The translations under genes were made by a program, and so were the position numbers. Below, one piece after another: positions 7,379 to 16,379 of a stretch of 64,000 nt of DNA. Position 1 is the first letter of the stretch. Each line of letters opens with the position of its first letter. The notes below the pieces were generated by a model. That model worked only from the letters and a program-made list of their open reading frames with translations. It was not told the DNA's origin and ran no database searches. This stretch comes from Cohnella mopanensis (GTDB lineage Bacteria > Bacillota > Bacilli > Paenibacillales > Paenibacillaceae): the NCBI RefSeq assembly GCF_022352055.1, contig NZ_JAKRWM010000001.1, positions 806,001-870,000 on the forward strand, given 5' to 3'.

Positions 7379-7672
7379 ATGATGAGAGAACTGAAGAATA
7401 TGGGGAAGCGTACAGAAGAGTTGGAGAAAACACCTTCCGACTCTTTTGAAACATTGTTCTTTCCTTCATTTATGAAGAAATTCACAGTCTTCACATCATT
7501 TAAGGAAATGTTAGTCGCCGGGGGATTTGAAGTCAGCTGTGAGGAAGACTTTCAAAACATCCCTGGCGACTTATTTGACGAACACATAGCAAATCATACT
7601 TTTTTCGACAACTGGCAAGAGATGTTGAACACGGCCAAGCTAGAGTATGTCGCCCGAAAACTTGATATCTAG
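7379..7672 (+). CDS. hypothetical protein, 97 aa
   Basis: Soluble, acidic protein of unknown family: SFETLFFPSFMKKFTVFTSFKEMLVAGGFEV, then CEEDFQNIPGDLFDEHIANHTFFDNWQEML. No signal peptide, membrane helix or known motif. GGAAGG precedes two adjacent ATG codons (7379 and 7382). It is the only plus-strand gene left in this stretch after the YjcZ cassettes and converges with the WG-repeat gene. Real coding is likely from the SD and the uninterrupted frame, but its role is unknown. Confidence 0.6.
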   Translation: MMRELKNMGKRTEELEKTPSDSFETLFFPSFMKKFTVFTSFKEMLVAGGFEVSCEEDFQNIPGDLFDEHIANHTFFDNWQEMLNTAKLEYVARKLDI

Positions 7673-7721
7673 GTTTTAAGTTTGCAACTGTGCCCCCCCT
7701 GTTCTGTTGCTGACTTGGGTA

Positions 7722-7940
7722 TTAGGAATACCAAGGATGATTTACTATATATGATTTTTCCTTTCGCAATGCGTTCATTAATTCTGGTCCTACATTAAGG
7801 TTACTCTGTACGATTTGATGAGGTGTAAGCGCCATCTACTGAATAAGCGAAACATCTTCAAAGCGGTCACTCTTAAATATCTCCATAACCCAAAGGCTTT
7901 TATCACCGGTATTCTGAATATAGTGACCATTTGCTAGGCC
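7722..7940 (-). pseudogene. oxalate decarboxylase (cupin) C-terminal remnant
   Basis: Minus-strand translation from 7940 reads [20 protein letters not shown], then [13 protein letters not shown], a TAG, then MALTPHQIVQSNLN, VGPELMNALRKEK and a stop at 7722. This corresponds to the C-terminal end of the bicupin oxalate decarboxylase OxdC (NxGHYIxNTGD, FKSDxFxDVSL, MALTPxxLVxxxLN). It has an in-frame stop and no N-terminal cupins. The fragment begins immediately next to the stop codon of the WG-repeat gene, marking a deletion or insertion junction. Not functional. Confidence 0.75.
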
Positions 7941-9353
7941 TTAATCAGCAGGTTTTTTCAGTGGGTTTGAGATAAAATTGTACTTCCATTCCTCTCTTTG
8001 AACCAGTGCAAACCCATTTTGAAAATCATTTACAGTAGCATACTGTGGGGTTATTATTATTTCTCCGATTTTGTTTATAAACCCCCATTTCCCCTCTATT
8101 TCAACAGCTGCGAGCCCTTCACTATAATCCTTTATATCATTATATTGAGGTTTAACAATTACGGTTCCACTCCTGTTTACAAGGCCACGTTTTCCAGATT
8201 GTTGAATCATGATCAAACCTTCATGCAAGGGCTGAATTTTATCATACACGGGCTTCAAGATTACTTTTCCGGTTTTATCAATGAGACCCATTTTTAAATC
8301 ATTCTGAACAATTGCGATTCCGTCTTGAAAATCAAATACGTCATCGAATTGAGGTTTTACGATTACTTTTCCAGTTTTATCAATAAAACCCCATTTCCTT
8401 TCTTTATTCATTACCCCAGCCATACCATCACTAAAAAAATGCGCCCAAGTGTACTGAGGCTTAATAACCTCTTTTCCTTGTGTATCGATAAATCCAAATT
8501 TCGAACCCTTACTAAATAAAGCCATTCCATTACTAAAATCAAACGCAAAATCATAACGAGTCTTCAAGACAATCTTACCTGTTTTATCAATAAATAAAGG
8601 ATTTCGGTCTCTATTATCGTTAGCTACCAGTGCCAATCCTTCTGTGAAATAGTTAACCACGATACGATCAACACCGCCCACACTATTATATTGAGGTTTT
8701 ATAACCTCTCTACCGGTATGGTCAATAAATCCCCATTTCCCATTCTTATAAACTGCAGCCATTCCTCCAACGAAAGATCCAATTCTCACGTATTGTGGCT
8801 TTATAATTTCTTTGCCGGTTTTATCAATGAATCCCCATTTATCATCTTTCCTCACTTTTGCAATTCCGTTTTTGAAAGAATCAACTTCGTTATAACGAGG
8901 TGTTACAATTTCTTTTCCAGTTTTATCAATAAATCCCCACTTATCATTCTTTTTCACTTCAGCTATACCTTCGCTAAAATCATAAACCCAATCATATTGT
9001 GGTTTTACAATCTCTCTGCCGGTTATGTCTACAAACCCTTTTTTTCCCTCTTTCTCGACCCTCGCAAAACTTTCAACAAATCCAGTCGCCCAATCATATT
9101 GTGGCTCAACGATAAATTTACCTGACCTATCAATAAAGCCATATTTTGCACCTTCAAGAATGTACCATAGCTTAAGACTCCATTTTCCACCGGTGGCAAC
9201 CATTGCAATTCCCTCTTCACTAAAGTCACTGGCGTAAGAAAACTCAGGTTCAATATTATAAGGAATGGATTCATTAGCTACCGCAATTGTTATGTTACTA
9301 AGCATCATGAAAATACATATCAAAATTAATAGTCTCTTCTTCAAATGGCTCAT
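7941..9353 (-). CDS. exported WG-repeat protein
   Basis: 470 aa. Residues 1-27 form a signal peptide (KKRLLILICIFMMLSNITIAVANES). The rest is about nine to ten WG (KWG) beta-repeats of roughly 45 residues, with cores such as GKWGFIDKTGKEIV.PQY, each pairing G.A.V and WGFID. WG repeats are beta-rich modules of unknown ligand, common in exported bacterial proteins. ATG start in MSHLKKR. The end abuts the oxalate decarboxylase remnant. Codon use is AT-rich, in contrast to the glucanase island next to it. Exact biochemical role unknown. Confidence 0.85.
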   Translation of the reverse strand: MSHLKKRLLILICIFMMLSNITIAVANESIPYNIEPEFSYASDFSEEGIAMVATGGKWSLKLWYILEGAKYGFIDRSGKFIVEPQYDWATGFVESFARVEKEGKKGFVDITGREIVKPQYDWVYDFSEGIAEVKKNDKWGFIDKTGKEIVTPRYNEVDSFKNGIAKVRKDDKWGFIDKTGKEIIKPQYVRIGSFVGGMAAVYKNGKWGFIDHTGREVIKPQYNSVGGVDRIVVNYFTEGLALVANDNRDRNPLFIDKTGKIVLKTRYDFAFDFSNGMALFSKGSKFGFIDTQGKEVIKPQYTWAHFFSDGMAGVMNKERKWGFIDKTGKVIVKPQFDDVFDFQDGIAIVQNDLKMGLIDKTGKVILKPVYDKIQPLHEGLIMIQQSGKRGLVNRSGTVIVKPQYNDIKDYSEGLAAVEIEGKWGFINKIGEIIITPQYATVNDFQNGFALVQREEWKYNFISNPLKKPAD

Positions 9354-9443
9354 TTCCTTTTTTTATTAGATTTTGGTTTACGACGTTAAATAATTACAAT
9401 TATCGCATATTTATGAAACCTCGGTCTACTCGATAATTCGGGA

Positions 9444-9490
9444 ATGGGCTCAAGTTCTTGTCATTGGCGATGACAAGAACTTGAGCCCAT
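9444..9490. repeat. perfect 21-bp inverted repeat
   Basis: ATGGGCTCAAGTTCTTGTCAT and its exact complement are separated by five bases (TGGCG). Without a T-run it is not a standard terminator. Such long perfect palindromes can be remnants of small mobile repeats or bidirectional mRNA-end hairpins. Confidence 0.7.
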
Positions 9491-9492
9491 AA

Positions 9493-9518
9493 ATAGAAAA
9501 AGCCGCGATTTACGCGGC
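9493..9518 (-). terminator. GCCGCG-type terminator
   Basis: GCCGCG/CGCGGC stem around ATTTA, with CTTTTTCTAT following on the minus strand. The same CCGCGATnTACGCGG core recurs near 30888, 33630 and 43280 downstream of other minus-strand genes. Confidence 0.7.
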
Positions 9519-9563
9519 ACCTAATGAGATAAAGTTCGCTTGAATCCTCTCGGATCGCGAACA

Positions 9564-9598
9564 AAAGCCTTTGCGGACACTCATTCCGCAAAGGCTTT
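9564..9598 (-). terminator. terminator of the GH3 gene
   Basis: AAAGCCTTTGCGGA and its complement flank a short loop; TTTTGTT follows on the minus strand. About 55 bases downstream of the GH3 stop. Confidence 0.75.
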
Positions 9599-9653
9599 GT
9601 CCATGACGGACGCCGTCAGTCGACGGTGATCAGATTGTAGGCATTCAAGATGT

Positions 9654-12600
9654 TCAAGGAGAAGGATTGAAATTTTGCAGCCCGTAGCCGTACGGGAATA
9701 GCGGATTGCCGTATGTCGTTGGAACCGGCTGGTTATTGTTGATAAAGTTGCGTATTTCGGCCCGCTGAGCCTCCGTCGCGCCCAGGTCGTAAGGCAAGTC
9801 CCATTTTTCCAGTTGGTTGGTCACGCTGTCCGTGCCGACCTGATCGACCGAGCGCGGAAGCTGGAAGGGCAGCTTGCCAGTAGGCAAATAATCGCCGAAC
9901 AGTAGTTGACCCGTCGCCAGTCCGCCTCCGTTCCCCGGCCGATAAACGACCACGACAGCGGCGCATTTGTTCAAAATGTCGGTCAGGACGTAAGGTCGCG
10001 GCATCACGACGACTGCGATGACGGGTATGCCCCGGTTATAAAATTTGTCGATTTGCGCGACTTGGTCGGCAGGCAGCGTAATTTGCTTGTCGGGCCACTC
10101 CGTCCCGTGCGTATAGCTTCTCTCACCGATGACGACGACGGCTGCTTTGGCTTGGGTGGCGTCGTTCAGCACGACGTTGACGCCCGTCCCTGCTCTGTCT
10201 TTGATGCCTTGAAAATACGATTTGGCCGCGGGATTGTCGTGGTAGATCGATTGCCAGATGACGTTGGCGATGTTGTCGTTGGCCATGTCGTCGCTGGTCG
10301 CACGAGGCCCGGCTACGACGATGGTATCGCCGCTGTTGGCCTTCAGCGGCAGCACGCCGTTGTTCTTCAGCAACGTCAGCGACTGGCGCGCCGCTTCAGT
10401 GACGATGTTGTTGCTCTCCGTGCTGTGCCAGATCGTCGTCGGATAGTCCGGGTCACCATAAGGATTCTCGAACATGCCGAGTCGGAATTTCAGATCGAGC
10501 ACCCTACGGACCGCCTCGTTAAGGCGCGGCCAACCTACGGCGGCGACAAGCGCGTTGAAGTCGGTGCCTGATGCCACTGCGCCCCCCATGACGTCGCTGC
10601 CAGCGCCGATGCTTTTGACCGAGATGTCGGTGGCCGAAGCGAGCCAGTCGGTCATGACGACCCCTTTGAAGCCGATAACGTCGCGCAAGTAATCAAGCGT
10701 CGGCTTACTCGTTCCCGCGCCATTGTTCGCCGGATCAAGGAACGGGGAGCCACCGTAGCCCGGCATGACGGTACCCATGTTGGCATCCATCGCGGCGTAC
10801 CACGGCTTCATATGCCACTTGATCGTCACCGCGTCGTACACGATCGACTGCTCGCCGCCGCCGCCCTGGCTTGGCCAGTGCTTAACGGTGATCATCATCG
10901 ATTTGGGGTTAACCTCCGGCCCTCCTTGCAAGCCAGCGATCAGGGCGCGCATCATTGCGGCCGAAAAATCGGCGTTCTCCCCTGTCCCTTCCTGAAAGCG
11001 AGGATACAGCACCTTCGTATCGACTTCCGCGATCGGCGAGAGGGAGCCAGTAAAGCCCCACGACTTATGCTCGCGGCGCTGGAGATCGCCGACCTGCCAG
11101 ATTAGGTTCAGGTTGCGGGTCGCCGACAGGCCGAGCTCCGTCGGGTACACCGTTTTCCAGCCATGCACTTTGTCGCCGGTAAAGGCGATCGGGATGCCGA
11201 GCCGTTGCTCGGCGGCAACCTTCTTCTGCGCGTCCGTAATGAATCCGGTTACACCGTACGAGAACACGTAGCCAGCCATCGTATTTAACCCGTCGAGGGA
11301 TTCGGGCGAGAAGAACAGTTGATTCAGCTTCTCCTCGTTCGTCATGCGTGACATCAAATCGTTCAACCGCACCTCGATTGGGTTATGCCAGTCTTCGTAA
11401 GGCTCGATCGTGCCGTTCTTGTTCAAGTCGCGGCTGCCGTTGACAATGTTGACGCCGTCCGCGACCTGCTCTAGGTACGGCAAATACACGCTGAATTGGC
11501 CGATGTTGGACTGGCTACGCCCGCCACCTCCGTCCACCGCGATAACGTACCATTTGTACGTCCACCGGTCGACGAGAGACGGAGAAACGTACGTCGTACC
11601 GGTCGTTTCGCCAACCTTCGTGTAGCGATCAAGCAAGTTGCCGGATGCGTTCCAATCGTAATCGTTGCGAGTCACATTCACCCATACTTCGTACTTGGCG
11701 GTACCCGCCTTCGCCTGCCACGAAAGCGTCGGCGTACGGGTTGTCGTAATCATCTGGCCGTTCGTCGGCGTGAGCACGGAGAACGCCGAGATCGAATACG
11801 TCGCCGAAGCCGGGGCGGAATCCGTCATGCCTGCTTTGATCGCGATCGCCTTAATCGTCGTCGTCGCGGTCACGTTGATCGGGCCGGCATACGTCGCCGA
11901 CGCAGCGGTCGGCGTCGAGCCGTCCGTCGTGTACTTGATCGTCGCGCCCGCCGTCGCGGTCGAAATCGTCACGCTTTGCGGCGTCGTGAACGAGCCTCCC
12001 GCCGGCGAGAACGTAGGTGCCGAGACCTGAGGTGGCAACGGCGTCGACTGGCCGTACACTTCGAACTCCCACAGCGAGTGGCCGTAAGCCGTATTGCGCG
12101 AAGTGGCGTATATTCTTACGTACCGTCCGTTCGTCGGCGCGAACTGCGGCTCTTCGACATTCCCCCCGCCATTCGTCTGGGTGTAAATGTCGTTCCAGCT
12201 CGTCGCGTTATCGGACACCTGGATTTTGTACGCTTTGGAGCTGGCCGCCTCCCACGTCAGCTTCACCCGCTCGATCGCTTTGACCGAGCCGAGATCGACG
12301 TAGATCCATTGAAGATCGGAGAACTCGGACTCCCAGCGCGTCTGCGCGTTGCCGTCCGTCGCCGACGTCGCCACGTTGCCGTTGATCGCCGAGGATGCGA
12401 ATGTCGGCTTGTTCAGCGCCATGTTGGGCGACGTCACAACCGGATCGGTAATGTCCACAGTGATCGCCGTGTTCGCATGTACGGTGAACGTCAGTGGATT
12501 GCCCTGGATCGGGCTGCCATTCGGCGCGGTTGTCTTGAACATTACCTGTTTTTGTTCGACCATATAGTTGACGCCGATCGTCACTGTCGTGCCGACATTA

Positions 12601-13850
12601 TAGCGCAACGTATGGTTGACTGTTGTGTTTTGCGATTTTAGCGTCGTCTTCTGATCCAGATCAGCCGGCGTTAATCCCATCTCCAAATATTGGGCATAAG
12701 GACCGGTTACCGGAATCGTGACCGCGACGGGCGCGGCCGTAATCGTATAGGCAGCTGTGGAGACTGCGGAATCTGTCATGCCGGCCTTCGTCGCGATCGC
12801 TTTCACCGTCGTCGTGGCGGCGACGGCGATCGGACCCGCGTACGTGGCCGAAGCCGCCGTAGGCGTCGAGCCGTCCGTCGTGTACTTAATCGTCGAGCCG
12901 TTCGTCGCGCTCGTGATTGTCACGTTTTGCGCGGTCGCGTATGTCCCGGCCGCCGGCGTGAACGTCGGCGCCGCAACTTGCTGCTGCGGCGTGCCCGATC
13001 CATATACTTCGAAGTCCCATAAAGAGTAGCCGTACGCCGTGCCGCGCTGCGTGCTGTAGACGCGGACGTACCGGGCGCTCTTCGCCGTGAACGTCACATC
13101 TTCCACTCCGCCGCCGCCCGTTGTCGTCGTATAGGCGTTCTCCCATCCGTTGCCGTCGGTCGATACCTGAATCTGGTACGACTTGGCGTATGCCGCCTCC
13201 CAGTTCAGCTTGACGCGGCTGACCGTTTGAACCGAGCCGAGGTCGACCGATATCCATTGCGGGTCGGCGAACAGCGACGACCAGCGGGTGGCGCTATTGC
13301 CGTCCACCGCGTTCGACGCGGCATATGCCCCCTCCGCCGACGACGCGGTCGCCGGCTTGTTCAGCGCCAGATTGGACGATACCGGCACAGAGTTCGACGT
13401 AATGCTCAGCCAGTTCAAGTTCCACCCGTTCGTGACCGCGTAGACGCGGAGCGTCTGGGCGCCCGCGGCTAAGTTCGCGGTCGTGGACACCGTCTGCCAC
13501 GTCTGAAAGCCGCCCGTGTTCGGCAGCATCACGGAGGCGAGAGTAGCGCCTCCCTTCTGAAGCTGGAGCTGCGTATTGGCATACGGACTGGACACGCGGA
13601 AATCGATGTTATACGTACCGGCGACCGGCACGTTGACGTTGTAATCCATCCAATCGCCGGCATCAATATAGCCGACGTCCAGTCCGCCTTCCGCGCAAAC
13701 TTCCGTCTGCACTCCGTTCATCGCGACGTAGTTCTCCGCTTCAATCTTTCCCGGATCGCCGGGTGCGGCTTGCGCAGGCGCCAGCCCCGTGAAGGGGCAC
13801 GCTAGCAACGCCAGGGCCAACAGTACTTGTAGCGCTTTTCTTTTGAACAT
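9654..13850 (-). CDS. secreted multi-CBM glycoside hydrolase family 3 enzyme
   Basis: About 1398 aa, starting at MFKRKA (GGGAGGAATCGTC before the ATG). Layout: signal peptide 1-28; CBM6 about 35-150 (KIEAENY, YIDAGDWMDY); discoidin/CBM32 about 160-285; CHB_HEX_C module about 293-372; an unassigned beta domain about 375-470; a second discoidin about 473-600; a second CHB_HEX about 605-685; an Fn3-like domain about 690-790; then GH3 N- and C-terminal domains about 800-1398. GVVMTDW (near 1067) carries the expected nucleophile Asp; KHWPSQGGG is the KH motif. GH3 enzymes release glucose from beta-glucan oligomers, matching the neighbouring GH16 and GH64 endoglucanases. Retaining beta-glucosidase/exo-glucanase activity is inferred. 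Coding DNA is GC-rich. Confidence 0.9.
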   Translation of the reverse strand: MFKRKALQVLLALALLACPFTGLAPAQAAPGDPGKIEAENYVAMNGVQTEVCAEGGLDVGYIDAGDWMDYNVNVPVAGTYNIDFRVSSPYANTQLQLQKGGATLASVMLPNTGGFQTWQTVSTTANLAAGAQTLRVYAVTNGWNLNWLSITSNSVPVSSNLALNKPATASSAEGAYAASNAVDGNSATRWSSLFADPQWISVDLGSVQTVSRVKLNWEAAYAKSYQIQVSTDGNGWENAYTTTTGGGGVEDVTFTAKSARYVRVYSTQRGTAYGYSLWDFEVYGSGTPQQQVAAPTFTPAAGTYATAQNVTITSATNGSTIKYTTDGSTPTAASATYAGPIAVAATTTVKAIATKAGMTDSAVSTAAYTITAAPVAVTIPVTGPYAQYLEMGLTPADLDQKTTLKSQNTTVNHTLRYNVGTTVTIGVNYMVEQKQVMFKTTAPNGSPIQGNPLTFTVHANTAITVDITDPVVTSPNMALNKPTFASSAINGNVATSATDGNAQTRWESEFSDLQWIYVDLGSVKAIERVKLTWEAASSKAYKIQVSDNATSWNDIYTQTNGGGNVEEPQFAPTNGRYVRIYATSRNTAYGHSLWEFEVYGQSTPLPPQVSAPTFSPAGGSFTTPQSVTISTATAGATIKYTTDGSTPTAASATYAGPINVTATTTIKAIAIKAGMTDSAPASATYSISAFSVLTPTNGQMITTTRTPTLSWQAKAGTAKYEVWVNVTRNDYDWNASGNLLDRYTKVGETTGTTYVSPSLVDRWTYKWYVIAVDGGGGRSQSNIGQFSVYLPYLEQVADGVNIVNGSRDLNKNGTIEPYEDWHNPIEVRLNDLMSRMTNEEKLNQLFFSPESLDGLNTMAGYVFSYGVTGFITDAQKKVAAEQRLGIPIAFTGDKVHGWKTVYPTELGLSATRNLNLIWQVGDLQRREHKSWGFTGSLSPIAEVDTKVLYPRFQEGTGENADFSAAMMRALIAGLQGGPEVNPKSMMITVKHWPSQGGGGEQSIVYDAVTIKWHMKPWYAAMDANMGTVMPGYGGSPFLDPANNGAGTSKPTLDYLRDVIGFKGVVMTDWLASATDISVKSIGAGSDVMGGAVASGTDFNALVAAVGWPRLNEAVRRVLDLKFRLGMFENPYGDPDYPTTIWHSTESNNIVTEAARQSLTLLKNNGVLPLKANSGDTIVVAGPRATSDDMANDNIANVIWQSIYHDNPAAKSYFQGIKDRAGTGVNVVLNDATQAKAAVVVIGERSYTHGTEWPDKQITLPADQVAQIDKFYNRGIPVIAVVVMPRPYVLTDILNKCAAVVVVYRPGNGGGLATGQLLFGDYLPTGKLPFQLPRSVDQVGTDSVTNQLEKWDLPYDLGATEAQRAEIRNFINNNQPVPTTYGNPLFPYGYGLQNFNPSP
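12757..13850 (-). repeat. long module repeat, copy A (GH3 N-terminal region)
   Basis: The DNA encoding CBM6, discoidin and the first CHB_HEX module is nearly the same, over about 1.1 kb, as that at 15187-16268 in the GH16 gene; stretches such as GACCGATATCCATTGCGGGT are shared exactly. Direct orientation. Confidence 0.85.
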
Positions 13851-13949
13851 GACGATTCCTCCCATACGTCATTCATTTGTTGCCCTTCTTCTTCCGAACT
13901 TCGGAAGCAACGCTTCCGCGTAGCAATCCGCGCGAAAGCGTTGTCATTT

Positions 13950-13976
13950 CCGACTGCAGGTCAGACATGCAGTCGG
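13950..13976 (-). terminator. hairpin between the GH16 and GH3 genes
   Basis: CCGACTGCA/TGCAGTCGG with a nine-base loop, 16 bases after the GH16 stop. No T-run follows, so termination would be partial; it may instead protect the 3' end of the GH16 message. A second imperfect stem (CAACGCTT...AAGCGTTG) lies beside it at about 13908-13943. Confidence 0.5.
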
Positions 13977-13991
13977 GCCGTTATTGCCCGA

Positions 13992-16268
13992 TTAGTTGGA
14001 GAAGCGGAACTTCTCGTTCGCGCCGATGGTTGTCGCGCTTGCCGTCAGCGACGTCGCGCCGTTCGCGGTCACATATTTGCCGTTGGCGACGCACAACAGT
14101 GAGACGGTGCCGTCGGCGTTAACGACTTTCGTGAACGTCTCGGACGGTCCGAACGTTTCCTGGTTCGCGATCAATTGACCGTTGCCACCTGCTCCAGCGC
14201 TGGCGAACTTGTAGTTCATGAGAGCGCGAAGCGCGATTTTGCCGCTGCCCGCGTCGACGACATCGAACTTCTCCCACGTGCTGGCCGTCTGCCTGCTGGC
14301 AGTCAGCAGGCTGCCGTTGTAATTGTCGGCGCAGACGTATTGGCCGTTAGCCGCTTGCAAGGTCGTGATCGTGCGCGCCGGCAGCGGCGGGTAAACACCG
14401 CCTTCGCGTTGGTATACGCGCACGTAGTCGATGGTGTACTTTTGCGGGAAGACGGTCGAAGCGTTCGGCGCTCCGGGCCATTCGCCGCCTACGGCAAGGT
14501 TCAGTAACAAGAAGAAATTATGGTCGAATACCCACTTCTTGCCGGACAGGTCGTCGATCGTGCGCGTTTGGAACAGTTGCCCGTCGAAATACCACCGAAC
14601 GATGTTCGGCTCCCATTCGATGCCGTACGTATGGAAGTCGTTGCTGAAGCCCGGCGCATAGCTGCGGGACGCACCGATGCCGCCCCCTCCGCTGTAGTCC
14701 GGTCCGTGAAGCGTGCCGTACACGTTGGTCGGCGTCTGTCCGACGAATTCCATAATGTCGACTTCGCCGCTGTTCGGCCAGCTAACGGTGTCGATATTGT
14801 CGCCGAGCATCCAGAAGGCGGGCCAGATGCCTTGGCCTTGCGGCAGCTTCGCCCTCATCTCGACTTTGCCGTACGTGAAGCTATACTTGCCCTGTGTCTT
14901 GATCCGGCCGGACGTGTAATTGCGGTTGCCGAAGTTTTCTTGCTGCGCCTTGATCACGAGGAACCGGTTATTCGCATCCGCCGGATCTTGCTCCATATAG
15001 ACGTTGTTCGTGCGGTCGGTATAATATTCCAGCTCGTTGTTGCCGAAACCGCCGCCGCCCACCTCATACGTCCACTTGGACAAGTCGACGCCGGTGCCTG
15101 CCGCTCCGTTGAACTCGTCGTTCCATACGAGCTTCCACGAGCCGGACTGCGTGCCGGTGTTGATCGTGTACGCTGCGGTCGAGACGGCGGAATCTGTCAT
15201 GCCGGCCTTCGTCGCGATCGCTTTCAGCGTCGTCGTGGCGGCGACGGCGATCGGACCCGTGTACGTGGCCGAAGCCGCCGTAGGTGTCGAGCCGTCCGTC
15301 GTGTACTTAATCGTCGAGCCGTTCGTCGCGCTCGTGATTGTCACGTTTTGCGCGGTCACGTACGTCCCGGCCGCCGGCGTGAACGTCGGCGCCGCGACTT
15401 GCTGCTGAGGCGTGCCCGATCCGTATACTTCGAAGTCCCATAACGAGTAGCCGTAAGCCGTGCCGCGCTGCGTGCCGTAGACGCGGACGTACCGAGCGCT
15501 CTTCGCCGTGAACGTCACATCTTCCACTCCGCCGCCACCGGTCGTCGTCGTATAGGCGTTCTCCCATCCGTTGCCGTCGGTCGATACCTGAATCTGGTAT
15601 GACTTGGCGTACGCTGCCTCCCAGTTCAGCTTCACGCGGCTGACCGTTAGAACCGAGCCGAGGTCGACCGATATCCATTGCGGGTCGGCGAACAGCGACG
15701 ACCAGCGGGTGGCGCTATTGCCGTCCACCGCGTTCGACGCCGCGTACGCCCCCTCCAACGACGACGCCGTCGCCGGCTTGTTCAGCGCCAGGTTGGACGA
15801 TACCGGCGCAGTGTCCGACGTAATGCTCAGCCAGTTCAGGTTCCACCCGTTCGTGACCGCGTAGACGCGAAGCGTCTGAGCGCCTGCGGCCAAGTTCGCG
15901 GTCGTGGACACCGTCTGCCAATTCTGCCACCCGCCGGTATTCGGAATCGTGGCCGTAGCGAGCGAGGTACCTCCCTTTTGTAGCTGCAACTGCGTATTCG
16001 AATATGGACTGGATACGCGGAAATCGACTTTATACGTACCGGCCACCGGCACGTTGACGAGATAATCCATCCAATCGCCGGCATCGATATAGCTAACGTT
16101 CAGTCCGCCTTCCGAGCAAACTTCCGTCTGTACGCCGTTCATCGCGGCATAGTTCTCCGCTTCGATCTTACCCGGATCGCCGGGAGCGGCGGACAGCGGG
16201 GAAACAGCGACAAACAAGCTGGCGAGCATGGCAAGCGCTAACAGGAGCGACACTCGTTTTTTGAACAT
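13992..16268 (-). CDS. secreted multi-CBM GH16 endo-beta-1,3-glucanase (laminarinase)
   Basis: 758 aa, ATG preceded by AAGGAGG. Layout: signal peptide 1-27; CBM6 about 33-150; discoidin about 155-285; CHB_HEX module about 290-370; GH16 about 378-635; C-terminal beta-trefoil, fascin/ricin-like domain about 640-758 (YVCADNYNG, KYVTANG repeats). The GH16 signature GEVDIMEFVG (about 501-507) holds both catalytic Glu residues and the intervening Asp; WNDEFNG and GIWPAFWMLG are typical of bacterial laminarinases. The enzyme would cut internal beta-1,3 (or mixed) linkages outside the cell. CBM6 and discoidin modules likely bind the polysaccharide. Confidence 0.93.
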   Translation of the reverse strand: MFKKRVSLLLALAMLASLFVAVSPLSAAPGDPGKIEAENYAAMNGVQTEVCSEGGLNVSYIDAGDWMDYLVNVPVAGTYKVDFRVSSPYSNTQLQLQKGGTSLATATIPNTGGWQNWQTVSTTANLAAGAQTLRVYAVTNGWNLNWLSITSDTAPVSSNLALNKPATASSLEGAYAASNAVDGNSATRWSSLFADPQWISVDLGSVLTVSRVKLNWEAAYAKSYQIQVSTDGNGWENAYTTTTGGGGVEDVTFTAKSARYVRVYGTQRGTAYGYSLWDFEVYGSGTPQQQVAAPTFTPAAGTYVTAQNVTITSATNGSTIKYTTDGSTPTAASATYTGPIAVAATTTLKAIATKAGMTDSAVSTAAYTINTGTQSGSWKLVWNDEFNGAAGTGVDLSKWTYEVGGGGFGNNELEYYTDRTNNVYMEQDPADANNRFLVIKAQQENFGNRNYTSGRIKTQGKYSFTYGKVEMRAKLPQGQGIWPAFWMLGDNIDTVSWPNSGEVDIMEFVGQTPTNVYGTLHGPDYSGGGGIGASRSYAPGFSNDFHTYGIEWEPNIVRWYFDGQLFQTRTIDDLSGKKWVFDHNFFLLLNLAVGGEWPGAPNASTVFPQKYTIDYVRVYQREGGVYPPLPARTITTLQAANGQYVCADNYNGSLLTASRQTASTWEKFDVVDAGSGKIALRALMNYKFASAGAGGNGQLIANQETFGPSETFTKVVNADGTVSLLCVANGKYVTANGATSLTASATTIGANEKFRFSN
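15187..16268 (-). repeat. long module repeat, copy B (GH16 N-terminal region)
   Basis: Direct repeat of 12757-13850, encoding the same CBM6-discoidin-CHB_HEX block. Differences are scattered and mostly synonymous. Homologous recombination between the copies would delete about 2.4 kb and fuse the GH16 N-terminus to the GH3 catalytic part in frame. Confidence 0.85.
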
Positions 16269-16379
16269 GCTTATTGCCTCCTTATGGATTGGATTTGCTT
16301 GCGGCGGAATCGCCGATGGCGAGATTGCTTGTGGACCGGGCCGGCCTTCCGCGCAAGCCTCGGTGATTCCGCACCGGAC

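Larger units (their letters stand above)
9354..9653. other. 300-bp intergenic region with three strong hairpins
   Basis: Holds the promoter of the WG-repeat gene and the 3' side of the GH3 gene. Three inverted repeats (9444-9490, 9502-9518, 9564-9598) are listed separately. No gene found; a minus-strand open frame across it is built from the hairpins and lacks an SD. Confidence 0.6.

Noticed and set aside
9400-9591. 63-codon minus-strand frame
   Set aside because: Composed of hairpin sequence and lacking an SD.
11496-12641. 381-codon plus-strand frame
   Set aside because: Antisense to GH3, extremely Arg-rich, produced by the GC-biased third positions of the real gene.
14520-15443. 307-codon plus-strand frame
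   Set aside because: Antisense to GH16 with the same Arg-rich shadow composition.
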